17,119 nucleotides of DNA from JANWXR01 sp033577755 (GTDB lineage Bacteria; Chloroflexota; Anaerolineae; Anaerolineales; UBA6663): assembly GCA_033577755.1 (NCBI GenBank), contig JAVQXV010000055.1, forward strand, positions 1 to 17,119, written 5' to 3'. The position numbers and the translations under genes are program-made. Positions 1 through 6,430 of the stretch are shown piece after piece. Each line of letters opens with the position of its first letter. Positions within the stretch are counted from its first letter, which is position 1. Below the pieces are notes generated by a model. It saw nothing but the letters and a program-made list of their open reading frames with translations, ran no database searches and was not told the origin of the DNA.

Positions 1-1
1 C

Positions 2-73
2 GAAGCGGCAGTCGAAGGGGCGGCACGTTACCTGACAACCTTTGCGTGCACACCATGCCCAACACAAATTTGA
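2..73 (+). CDS. Possible 3' end of an upstream gene (partial, uncertain)
   Basis: An open frame enters from the left edge and ends at TGA 71-73, giving 23 residues (EAAVEGAARYL... ending PCPTQI). The frame looks mildly coding-like, with GC-rich third positions. It stops exactly over the -35 box of the next promoter, as an upstream gene might. It is too short to identify, and the stretch could equally be non-coding. Function unknown. Confidence 0.25.
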   Translation, partial: EAAVEGAARYLTTFACTPCPTQI

Positions 74-98
74 CAAATCGGTTGTTATTCTATAGACT
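70..98 (+). promoter_or_regulatory. Sigma-70-like promoter of the inositol operon
   Basis: A perfect -35 box TTGACA at 70-75 is followed by a 17-bp spacer and TAGACT at 93-98, which matches TATAAT at four of six positions. An alternative -10, TATAGA at 91-96, has a 15-bp spacer. The predicted transcription start, about 104-106, falls inside the palindrome at 98-124, the classic arrangement for repression. The promoter would drive the regulator and, if there is no terminator, the transport genes behind it. Confidence 0.7.
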
Positions 99-124
99 GC
101 ACACGATTGCGGCAATCGTGTGCA
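98..124. promoter_or_regulatory. 27-bp perfect palindrome, probable LacI-family operator
   Basis: TGCACACGATTGC and GCAATCGTGTGCA are exact reverse complements around one central G (13-bp arms, 27 bp in total). The site starts at the last base of the proposed -10 box and covers the predicted transcription start. It lies just before the LacI-family regulator, so autoregulation is the natural inference. An extra half site TGCACAC occurs at 47-53, 51 bp upstream. Most LacI-family operators are even-length with a central CG; this one has an odd centre and long arms. Confidence 0.7.
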
Positions 125-139
125 AAACATAAAAATAAA

Positions 140-1180
140 TTGACTAGCAAAAGAAGCATCACCATCAAAGAACTGGCTCGCCGAGCAGGAGTCTCGCACT
201 CTACGGTGTCACGGGCGTTGAATAATCACCCTTCCCTTGCCCGCGAGACTGTGGAGCGCATTCAACGGCTTGCGCATGACCTTAACTATGTGCCCAGCGC
301 TACCGCACGCAGCCTCAAAACCCAACGCTCGCACGTGTTGGGCGTCATCGTCAATCGCATTGCCGACCCATTCTATAGTGAAGTGCTGGGCGGAATCCAG
401 AGTATAGCCCACCAATTCCGGTACAGCATGTTCGTCTCCGCTTTTGAATATGACCAAGAGCGAGAGACGGAGCTTATCCGCACTATGCTTGGGCGACAAG
501 TAGATGCGCTGATTATCGGCTCGTCGTTCTTTACGCAGGAACGAATCAACCATCTGGGCAGCCTGCCCGTGCCAACAGTGTTCATCCACAACCGCGCCGA
601 CGAAGTTTTGCCACACTCCCTCTATCACGACGATACTAGCGGAACGCGGGCGCTGACTCGGCATTTACTGGAGTTAGGTCATCGGCGCATCGCCTTCTGT
701 GGCAACCGGCGTGGAGGCTTGCTCCACCGACAACGGCGTGAGGGTGTCCTAATCGAACTCCGCAGCGCCGGCCTGGATTTGCCGAGCGCTTACGACCTGG
801 CAGCGCCCAATGGCCAGCTAAGCGGCGGCACGTTGCTTGCAGAGCAATTGCTGAATGCGTCGGAGCAGCCCACCGCCGTGCTTTGCTTCAACGACATGCA
901 GGCCATCGGCCTCATCCAGGCGCTCCAGCAGAAGGGCCTGCGCGTCCCGCAAGACATCTCGGTGACCGGCTTCGATGACATCCCGCTGGCGACTTTTGTC
1001 TGCCCTGCCCTCACGACGTACCTCCAACCCAAATGGGAGCTGGGGCAGCTGGCAGCGCAGGTGGCATTGCAATTACTTGGTGAGAAAGTAGCTCCTGCCA
1101 TCACTCTTGATTCTTCTTCTATTACTCTACAGGGCCGGCTGATCATCCGCCATTCAACGGCTGCGCCGGCCGGCGCCTGA
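140..1180 (+). CDS. LacI-family transcriptional regulator, probable inositol operon repressor
   Basis: The protein is 346 residues from the TTG at 140. Residues about 8-28 form the LacI helix-turn-helix (TIKELARRAGVSHSTVSRAL). A hinge follows around residue 52 (VPSATARSLK), then a periplasmic-binding-protein-like sensor domain (VLGVIVNRIADPFYSEVLGG, and near the end TGFDDIPLA). An in-frame TTG at 107 would add 11 residues, but it lies inside the operator palindrome at the predicted transcription start, so 140 is preferred. No clear Shine-Dalgarno precedes either start. Length is normal for the family. First gene of the cluster, 9 bp before a sugar permease. Its position suggests it senses inositol or a pathway intermediate and controls the whole locus; the ligand cannot be read from sequence. 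Confidence 0.9.
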   Translation: MTSKRSITIKELARRAGVSHSTVSRALNNHPSLARETVERIQRLAHDLNYVPSATARSLKTQRSHVLGVIVNRIADPFYSEVLGGIQSIAHQFRYSMFVSAFEYDQERETELIRTMLGRQVDALIIGSSFFTQERINHLGSLPVPTVFIHNRADEVLPHSLYHDDTSGTRALTRHLLELGHRRIAFCGNRRGGLLHRQRREGVLIELRSAGLDLPSAYDLAAPNGQLSGGTLLAEQLLNASEQPTAVLCFNDMQAIGLIQALQQKGLRVPQDISVTGFDDIPLATFVCPALTTYLQPKWELGQLAAQVALQLLGEKVAPAITLDSSSITLQGRLIIRHSTAAPAGA

Positions 1181-1189
1181 AAGGTCTAC

Positions 1190-2215
1190 ATGGCCGTCTC
1201 CACTTCTGCGTCTTCGTCATCCCATCCTCGCTTGGTCGTGCGTCTTCGGCAAGCCTACGAGCGCATGGGCGTTGGTTTTGCACTGGTCAACTTCATCCTG
1301 CTTTTTATCTTTTTCGCTATCACAGCACCGAACTTCCTTTCACCGCTGGCGCTCTCCAACATCATCACGTTTGCCAGCTTGGCCGGTCTCGTCGTCATCG
1401 GAGTAGCGCTGCTGATGATTGCGGGTGAATTCGATCTTTCGGTCGGCTCTACGCTGGCGGTAGGCGGCTTCCTGTTTGCTATCCTGCTCAATGCCGGCCT
1501 GCCGTCCATGTCGGCGCTAAGCCTAACCCTGGCGGCCTGCGCCCTGCTTGGACTGGTCAATGGCCTGATTGTGGTGTTCTCCGGCATCCCCTCGTTCATC
1601 GCCACGCTGGGGACGATGCTGGCCTATCGCGGCATCGTGCGCGTTTTGGGTGGAGGCGACTTTGCCAAATACACCGGCCCGACCCCGGAACTGTTCAACG
1701 TCCTCAACGGCGGGCTGGAGACACTCAACCGCGCCTTCGACCCGACGGGCAACTTCCGCACGATCACGATCTGGTTCCTGATGATTGCGGCCGTGGCGGC
1801 GGTGGTGCTACATCGCGCCCGCTTGGGCAACTGGATTTTTGCTACGGGCGGCAACTACGAGGCGGCGCGCGCGCAGGGCGTACCGGTGCGCGGAGTGAAG
1901 CTTGTCTGCTTCACGCTGACCGGGCTGCTGGCCGGGCTGGCGGGCACAGCGCAGTTCTCCGATGGCGCCAGTATTGACCCTCTGCGTGGCGAAGGGCTGG
2001 AGTTGATCGCCGTAGTCGCTTGTGTCATTGGCGGGGTTCAGCTCACCGGCGGACTAGGTTCGGTGTTCGGTGCAGTGGTAGGTATCTTCTTGCTGCAAAT
2101 GCTAGAGCAGGGGCTGGTGTTGCTCGGCATCTCGGTTCAGGTGTTCCGTGCCATCGTCGGTTTCATCCTGGTCGTGTCCGTCATTCTCAGCACTTACCTT
2201 AGCCGCGTAGAGTAA
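1190..2215 (+). CDS. ABC sugar permease 1 (RbsC/BPD_transp_2 family), probable inositol importer
   Basis: This 341-residue integral membrane protein belongs to the RbsC/XylH/AraH-type permease family of carbohydrate ABC importers. It has many hydrophobic segments and the family signature GVALLMIAGEFDLSVGS near residues 75-90, followed by a GIPSFIATLGT segment. The C-terminal part holds the GGVQLTGGLGS loop typical of the family. The start is supported by GAAAGG six bases upstream, overlapping the end of the regulator gene, so the two are probably translated together. A second, divergent permease is encoded at 4338-5357; the two probably form a heterodimeric membrane channel. Substrate is inferred from the flanking iol genes. 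Confidence 0.92.
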   Translation: MAVSTSASSSSHPRLVVRLRQAYERMGVGFALVNFILLFIFFAITAPNFLSPLALSNIITFASLAGLVVIGVALLMIAGEFDLSVGSTLAVGGFLFAILLNAGLPSMSALSLTLAACALLGLVNGLIVVFSGIPSFIATLGTMLAYRGIVRVLGGGDFAKYTGPTPELFNVLNGGLETLNRAFDPTGNFRTITIWFLMIAAVAAVVLHRARLGNWIFATGGNYEAARAQGVPVRGVKLVCFTLTGLLAGLAGTAQFSDGASIDPLRGEGLELIAVVACVIGGVQLTGGLGSVFGAVVGIFLLQMLEQGLVLLGISVQVFRAIVGFILVVSVILSTYLSRVE

Positions 2216-2223
2216 CGGCGTTC

Positions 2224-2234
2224 AAAGGAGGTGA
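2224..2234 (+). promoter_or_regulatory. Orphan perfect Shine-Dalgarno sequence in the receptor leader
   Basis: AAAGGAGGTGA is a near-complete complement of the 16S 3' end, but no start codon lies at usable distance downstream; the nearest ATG (2257) is about 25 bases past the GGAGG core. The receptor start preferred here (2320) has its own GGAGG. The site may be a ribosome standby site, a remnant, or chance. Confidence 0.45.
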
Positions 2235-2319
2235 GAGACAGCCCAATACAACTGTAATGTCATTTTCATCTTCTTTTTTCAATCATCTGCTCAATTTGCT
2301 GTATCCGATGGAGGAGATC

Positions 2320-4269
2320 ATGTCCCACCTAAGAATCGCTCATATCGTCAACATTATGCTGGTAGCGGGATTGTTGCTGGCAGCTTGCGCCGCCCCGACC
2401 GCCACGCCGGCGCCGACCCAGCCTGCTCAGCAACAACCCACAGCCGCCCCACAGCCTACACAACCCCCTCAGCCTACGCAAGCGCCCCAGCCTACGCCGG
2501 CTCCGCAAGTCCCCGACCCGAATCGCCGGTTAAGTATTTATGTAGTACAACACGCTCTCTGCGCTTGGGATTCGTGGTGGTGCACGATGAAGAGCGCTAT
2601 GGAGCAGGCGGCGTCCGACTTGAATTTGAACTTGACCATCCTCGGTCCCGATAAATTCGATCTGCAACAAGTGGCCGAGCTAATTGACCAAGCCGTAGCC
2701 GCTAAGCCCGATGGCCTCGCCGTTACCGTCACCGACCCACAGCTTTTCAAAGACAAGATTCAGCGTGCCATTGATGCCGGCATACCGGTGGTGGGCTTCA
2801 ACGCCGGCAACGGCCCGGAGAAGGACGGCATTCCTTACCTGACCTATATCGGACAGGACGAGTACCAGGGCGGTTACCAGGCGGGCAAGCGGCTGGCAGC
2901 GGCAGGTGGCAAGCGCGGCGTGTGTATCAATCATCAGGTCGGTGGAACCAACCTCGACGCGCGCTGCAAGGGCTTCGCCGACGCGCTCAAGGAAGCCGGC
3001 CTGAAGTCCGAAGTACTGGGCATCACCGACGACCCGGCCACTTCACAAACCACCATCAGCGACTACTTCACGGCCAATCCGGATGTGGACATCGCGCTTA
3101 CCCTCGGCCCGAACGGTGCAAACCCGTTCTATGCCTTTCTCAAGGAGGCCGGGCTGGAGGGCAAGATCAAGCATGGCACCTTTGACACCAGCCCGGAGAT
3201 TAACGCTGCCATCGAGGCGGGTATAACCCTCTTTGGCATAGACCAGCAGCCCTACTTGCAGGGCTACGGGTCCCTGGCCACGTTAGCGCTGGTAGCCCGC
3301 TACGGCATCAAGCCGGCCCTGCCCGTCACCGCCACCGGCCCCGGTTTCATCACCAAAGAGAATCTGGGATTCACTCCTAACCCGACACGTCCGGTGAAGA
3401 TCATCGCCGTGCAACATGCGCTCTGCGCATGGGATGCTTTCTGGTGTGTGGTGGAGAAGGGCATCAACACCGCTGCCCAGCAGATGAAGGTGAATGTGCA
3501 GGTGCTCGGCCCCGATAAATTCGACCTGCAAAAAGTAGCCCAGCTGATCGATCAAGCCGTGGCCGCCAAACCGGATGCCATCATGCTCACCTACACCGAC
3601 CCCGATCTGTTCAAGGAGCCGGTGCAGCGCGCGCTGGATGCCGGCATCCCGGTGCTGGCCTACAACGCAGGTTCCGGCCCCGATAAAGATGGTATCGCCT
3701 ACCTAACGTATCTGGGGCAGGACGAGTACCAGGGCGGTTACCAGGCGGGCAAGCGGCTGGCAGCGGCAGGTGGCAAGCGCGGCGTGTGTATCAATCATCA
3801 GGTCGGTGGAACCAACCTCGACGCGCGCTGCAAGGGCTTCGCCGACGCGCTCAAGGAAGCCGGCCTGAAGTCCGAAGTACTGGGCATCACCGACGACCCG
3901 GCCACTTCACAAACCACCATCAGCGACTACTTCACGGCCAATCCGGATGTGGACATCGTGCTTACTCTCGGCCCGAATGGTGCGAACCCGTTTTATGCCT
4001 ACGCCAAAGAGGCCGGCCTCAAAGCAGGTGATGTAAAGCACGGCACGTTCGATATCAGCCCGGAGATCGTGGCCAAGATCAAGGAAGGTTTCACCTTGTT
4101 CGCCATTGACCAGCAGCCGTTCCTGCAGGGCTATGGCGGCGTGATGATGCTGCAGCTGAAGGTGCGCCAGGGCATCAGTCCGGCTCTACCCATCACTCCC
4201 ACCGGTCCCGGTTTTGTGGACGCCAGCAACGTTGACCTTGTGTCGGCGCTGTCGGGCGAGTATCGGTAA
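2320..4269 (+). CDS. Tandem double-domain sugar-binding lipoprotein of ABC importer
   Basis: This extracytoplasmic receptor is 649 residues from ATG 2320, about twice the usual length. GGAGG with 5-base spacing supports this start, and it places a signal peptide (GLLLAAC, lipobox Cys23) correctly; an in-frame ATG at 2257 would add 21 awkward residues. Residues about 24-68 are a Pro/Thr/Gln tether. Two periplasmic-binding-protein domains follow (about 70-354 and 361-649), each with HALCAWD, GPDKFDLQ, LIDQAVAAKPD, GQDEYQGGYQAGKRLAAAGGK and TLGPNGANPFYA. Each domain has matching cysteine pairs: C81/C88 and C202/C216, with C369/C376 and C490/C504 in the second. Disulfides are plausible. The gene lies between two permease genes, so it presumably delivers inositol or a related sugar to that channel. 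Ligand is inferred from context. Confidence 0.9.
   Translation: MSHLRIAHIVNIMLVAGLLLAACAAPTATPAPTQPAQQQPTAAPQPTQPPQPTQAPQPTPAPQVPDPNRRLSIYVVQHALCAWDSWWCTMKSAMEQAASDLNLNLTILGPDKFDLQQVAELIDQAVAAKPDGLAVTVTDPQLFKDKIQRAIDAGIPVVGFNAGNGPEKDGIPYLTYIGQDEYQGGYQAGKRLAAAGGKRGVCINHQVGGTNLDARCKGFADALKEAGLKSEVLGITDDPATSQTTISDYFTANPDVDIALTLGPNGANPFYAFLKEAGLEGKIKHGTFDTSPEINAAIEAGITLFGIDQQPYLQGYGSLATLALVARYGIKPALPVTATGPGFITKENLGFTPNPTRPVKIIAVQHALCAWDAFWCVVEKGINTAAQQMKVNVQVLGPDKFDLQKVAQLIDQAVAAKPDAIMLTYTDPDLFKEPVQRALDAGIPVLAYNAGSGPDKDGIAYLTYLGQDEYQGGYQAGKRLAAAGGKRGVCINHQVGGTNLDARCKGFADALKEAGLKSEVLGITDDPATSQTTISDYFTANPDVDIVLTLGPNGANPFYAYAKEAGLKAGDVKHGTFDISPEIVAKIKEGFTLFAIDQQPFLQGYGGVMMLQLKVRQGISPALPITPTGPGFVDASNVDLVSALSGEYR
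2449..2502 (+). repeat. Three 18-bp tandem repeats encoding the lipoprotein tether
   Basis: Three consecutive 18-bp units (2449-2466, 2467-2484, 2485-2502) share the core CAGCCTAC and encode the hexapeptides PQPTQP, PQPTQA and PQPTPA. They form the flexible segment between the lipidated Cys23 and the first binding domain. Changes in unit number would stay in frame and alter tether length. Confidence 0.8.
2854..3094 (+). repeat. 241-bp exact direct repeat, copy 1 (domain 1 of receptor)
   Basis: By base-by-base reading this block is identical to 3718-3958, at an offset of 864 bp (288 codons). Both edges end in mismatches (A/G at 2853/3717, C/T at 3095/3959), and the flanking sequence is clearly diverged. 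It encodes the central part of the domain from GQDEYQGG to NPDVDI. Confidence 0.95.
3718..3958 (+). repeat. 241-bp exact direct repeat, copy 2 (domain 2 of receptor)
   Basis: This is the second copy of the block at 2854-3094, with no differences seen over 241 bp. The protein on either side is only about 60% identical between the two domains by eye. The identity therefore looks like recent homogenisation, not a young whole-domain duplication. Confidence 0.95.
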
Positions 4270-4282
4270 TCAGCTTCCCTCA

Positions 4283-4319
4283 CTCCCATCCCCTCTCTCG
4301 CCGGGAGAGGGGATGGGAG
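4283..4319. repeat. Strong hairpin between receptor and second permease (REP-like)
   Basis: CTCCCATCCCCTCTC (4283-4297) and GAGAGGGGATGGGAG (4305-4319) are perfect 15-bp complements around a 7-base loop. The hairpin sits 13 bases after the receptor stop, with no T-run following, and the next gene starts 18 bases later. It is therefore unlikely to be a full terminator. A GC-rich hairpin after a binding-protein gene resembles the REP element between malE and malF of E. coli, which protects upstream mRNA. Such a structure could raise receptor level over permease level. Confidence 0.85.
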
Positions 4320-4337
4320 ACGAAGGCCGGAGCGCCT

Positions 4338-5357
4338 ATGACTGGCCAAACTGCTCCTCCCCCTGTTGCGACGTCGGCGTGGGTGAGTCAACTCCAACGA
4401 GAGTTTCTCCGTTCGCCGATCGTCGGCCCGCTGGCCACACTGATCATCGTCTTTATCCTGCTTTCCTTTGTCCCGAACTTCCTCACCCTCCGCTCCGTCT
4501 CCGGCATCGTTAACGCGGCTACGCTTACCGGCTTCATCGCCGTTGGAGTAACGCTGTTGATGATTGCGGGTGAGTTCGACCTCTCCGTGGGGAGCATCAT
4601 GGCGATGGGTGGATATGTCTTCGGCTTTCACGTCGTCGCCGGCGGCAACCCCTGGACAGGCTTGTTGCTAGCGCTGGCCGTCACGGGCGTGATGGGCCTG
4701 ATCAACGGCGTGCTCTTGGTGCGCACCGGCATTCCCTCTTTCATTGTTACACTGGGCACGCAATTCATGTACACCGGCTTGCTGTGGCTGTACTCCGGCT
4801 CGCAGATGCTGCAAATCACCGTAGACCTGCCGGAGTTCGCCATCCTGAATGGTCGTATTGACTGGCTTTCGGAAAAGTTTTCCGGCGCAAACTTCCGAAC
4901 GGCATCGCTATGGTTACTGCTGCTGGTCGGCGTCGTTCATCTGGTGCTGGTGCGGACGCGCTTCGGCAACCACGTGTTCGCCGTAGGTGGACACAAGGAT
5001 TCTGCGGCGGCGCAAGGTGTGCCGATCAACCGCGTCAAGCTCATTTGCTTTGTGCTCAGCGGAATGTGCGCCGGCCTGGCGGGCGTGTTGCTGTTTGCCC
5101 AATTCAAAACCGTGCGCATCGCTACCGGTGCAGGCCAGGAGCTACAGGCCATCGCTGCGGCGGTGGTCGGTGGGACGTTGCTCAGCGGTGGCTCCGGCAG
5201 CATCATCGGCGCCCTTATCGGTGTACTCCTCATCAGCACGTTGCGCACCGGCGTGGTGCTGACCAACGTCATTGACGCCGATAACTTCACCGCCATCGTC
5301 GGCGTGACCATCATCGGCGCAGCGATTCTGAACAACTGGGTCCGTAATCGAACCTGA
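4338..5357 (+). CDS. ABC sugar permease 2 (RbsC/BPD_transp_2 family)
   Basis: A 339-residue integral membrane permease of the same family as the protein at 1190-2215 but clearly diverged from it. It shares the signature GVTLLMIAGEFDLSVGSIMAMGG (residues about 70-92) and GIPSFIVTLGTQFMYTG, with a C-terminal GGTLLSGGSGS loop. GGAG six bases before ATG 4338 supports the start. The gene lies 68 bp after the receptor, past a strong hairpin, and 37 bp before the ATPase. With permease 1 it most likely forms a heterodimeric translocation pathway; two separate importers sharing one ATPase cannot be excluded. Confidence 0.92.
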   Translation: MTGQTAPPPVATSAWVSQLQREFLRSPIVGPLATLIIVFILLSFVPNFLTLRSVSGIVNAATLTGFIAVGVTLLMIAGEFDLSVGSIMAMGGYVFGFHVVAGGNPWTGLLLALAVTGVMGLINGVLLVRTGIPSFIVTLGTQFMYTGLLWLYSGSQMLQITVDLPEFAILNGRIDWLSEKFSGANFRTASLWLLLLVGVVHLVLVRTRFGNHVFAVGGHKDSAAAQGVPINRVKLICFVLSGMCAGLAGVLLFAQFKTVRIATGAGQELQAIAAAVVGGTLLSGGSGSIIGALIGVLLISTLRTGVVLTNVIDADNFTAIVGVTIIGAAILNNWVRNRT

Positions 5358-5394
5358 CGTTGCACAGGCTAATCATCACAACCGGGAGCTTGGT

Positions 5395-6171
5395 ATGTCC
5401 GCTGCCCCTTCCACCGACCAGCCCATTGTCCACATGAAGAATATCTCTCGGCGCTTTGGCTCGATCGTTGCGCTGGAAGACGTAGATTTCAAAGTCTATG
5501 CCGGCGAAGTGACCGGCCTGTTGGGCGATAACGGCGCAGGCAAATCCACCCTCATCAAAATCCTCACCGGAGTCTACCCGCCCACTACCGGGCAGATCTA
5601 CTTCAAGGGCCGACCGGTGAACATCACTTCGCCGCGTGTCGCCCGTGCCCTTGGCATCGAGACGGTCTATCAAGACCTGGCCTTGGTGCCACTGATGAGC
5701 GTCTCACGCAACTTCTTCCTGGGCCGCGAACCCGTGCGGTGGTTTGGACCATTCCGCCTGCTCGACCTGAAGGCGATGGAGCGGCAGACAATCGAGGCAC
5801 TAAAGGACATCGGTATCGAAAAGTTCTCTAAGGGTCGCTCGGTGAATGAGCCGGTGGGCAAACTCTCCGGCGGCGAGCGGCAGTCGGTGGCGATCGGGCG
5901 CGCGGTGCATTTCGGCGCATCGGTGCTCATCCTCGACGAGCCGACCTCGGCGCTCTCCGTGGCCGAAACCGAAAAGGTTCTACACTATACCCAAAGGGCC
6001 AAAGAGCGCGGTTTGGCCGTTATTTTCATCAGCCACAATATGAGCCACGTGATGCGCGTGGCCGACCGGTACGTGGTGATGCGCCATGGACGCAAGGTTG
6101 CCGACTACCGCAAAGGTGAGCTGACCGAGAAAGACCTGGCCGATTTGATAACAGGGGAAAGGGAGAAATAA
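5395..6171 (+). CDS. ABC importer ATPase, single nucleotide-binding domain
   Basis: This cytoplasmic ATPase has 258 residues and one complete nucleotide-binding domain: Walker A GDNGAGKS at 44-51, Q-loop Gln93, signature LSGGE at 157-161, Walker B VLILDE at 177-182 and switch His214 (ISHNMSHV). Sugar importers with RbsC-type permeases usually have a two-domain RbsA-type ATPase of about 500 residues. This one is of the single-domain kind seen in FrcA-like systems, so it should act as a homodimer. GGGAG with 6-base spacing precedes ATG 5395. It is the last gene of the transport block. The gap to iolC behind it is filled by inserted elements. Confidence 0.93.
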   Translation: MSAAPSTDQPIVHMKNISRRFGSIVALEDVDFKVYAGEVTGLLGDNGAGKSTLIKILTGVYPPTTGQIYFKGRPVNITSPRVARALGIETVYQDLALVPLMSVSRNFFLGREPVRWFGPFRLLDLKAMERQTIEALKDIGIEKFSKGRSVNEPVGKLSGGERQSVAIGRAVHFGASVLILDEPTSALSVAETEKVLHYTQRAKERGLAVIFISHNMSHVMRVADRYVVMRHGRKVADYRKGELTEKDLADLITGEREK

Positions 6172-6185
6172 ATTGTGTGCAAATA

Positions 6186-6284
6186 GAGCGATTTCCAGCT
6201 TGATTTACGGCAAGGCGTGCAAAATTCGAGCTATTTTTAGTGAGTTTCTACCTGTGGAGCCGTAAATCAATTAGGAATTCGCTC
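6186..6284. mobile_element. MITE-like element A: long terminal inverted repeats flanked by TA
   Basis: The ends of this 99-bp segment are inverted repeats of about 26 bp (6186-6211 against 6259-6284). They match at 22 of 26 positions, including an exact 12-bp block TTGATTTACGGC and its complement. TA lies immediately outside both ends (6184-6185 and 6285-6286), the target duplication of IS630/Tc1-mariner-type transposition. It has no coding capacity, so it would be a non-autonomous element mobilised by a transposase elsewhere. It sits 14 bp after the ATPase stop. Confidence 0.7.
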
Positions 6285-6293
6285 TAAGCCTGA

Positions 6294-6395
6294 CCGGAGT
6301 CTGGCAAATCGCGGTCTGGGGCATAAGATATGGCGGTCAAGCAAAGCGACAAGCCGCCATATCTGGCATCAAAAGTGCCATTTGCCGGAGGCCGG
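6294..6395. mobile_element. MITE-like element B: inverted repeats flanked by 9-bp direct repeat
   Basis: The termini CCGGAGTCTGGCAAAT (6294-6309) and ATTTGCCGGAGGCCGG (6380-6395) are inverted repeats matching at 13 of 16 positions. TAAGCCTGA occurs directly outside both ends (6285-6293 and 6396-6404), as expected for a target-site duplication. A second, perfect 11-bp stem (AGATATGGCGG at 6326-6336, complement at 6354-6364) lies in the middle, so the whole element can fold into one branched hairpin. It has no coding capacity. Confidence 0.65.
6326..6364. repeat. Perfect 11-bp stem-loop inside element B
   Basis: AGATATGGCGG and CCGCCATATCT pair perfectly around a 17-base loop. No T-run follows, so it is not a standard intrinsic terminator. 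In a read-through transcript it could attenuate transcription or act as an RNA-processing site between the transport and catabolic genes. Confidence 0.75.
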
Positions 6396-6421
6396 TAAGC
6401 CTGAATTGGGATGATCCTACC

Positions 6422-6430
6422 TGTTATATT
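6422..6430 (+). promoter_or_regulatory. Candidate extended -10 directly upstream of iolC
   Basis: TGTTATATT reads as an extended -10 (TG, one base, then TATATT at 6425-6430), but only three bases separate it from the iolC ATG. No Shine-Dalgarno precedes that ATG. Either the catabolic genes have their own leaderless or near-leaderless promoter, or this AT-rich run is coincidental. The spacing is shorter than usual for leaderless genes. Confidence 0.35.

Noticed and set aside
107..139. TTG 107 as start of the LacI-family regulator
   Set aside because: It lies within the operator palindrome at or next to the predicted transcription start and adds residues not typical of the family; TTG 140 is preferred, though neither has a ribosome site.
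2257..2319. N-terminal extension of the receptor from ATG 2257
   Set aside because: The extra 21 residues put a hydrophobic and acidic stretch ahead of an otherwise perfect lipoprotein signal peptide; ATG 2320 has its own well-spaced GGAGG.
2786..4031. Overlapping alternative-frame reading frames repeated inside both receptor domains
   Set aside because: The same out-of-frame peptide occurs twice only because the underlying 241-bp block is duplicated; the receptor frame explains the sequence.
6326..6364. Intrinsic terminator between the ATPase gene and iolC
   Set aside because: The stem is perfect but has a 17-base loop and no T-run after it; it fits better as the centre of an inserted palindromic element.
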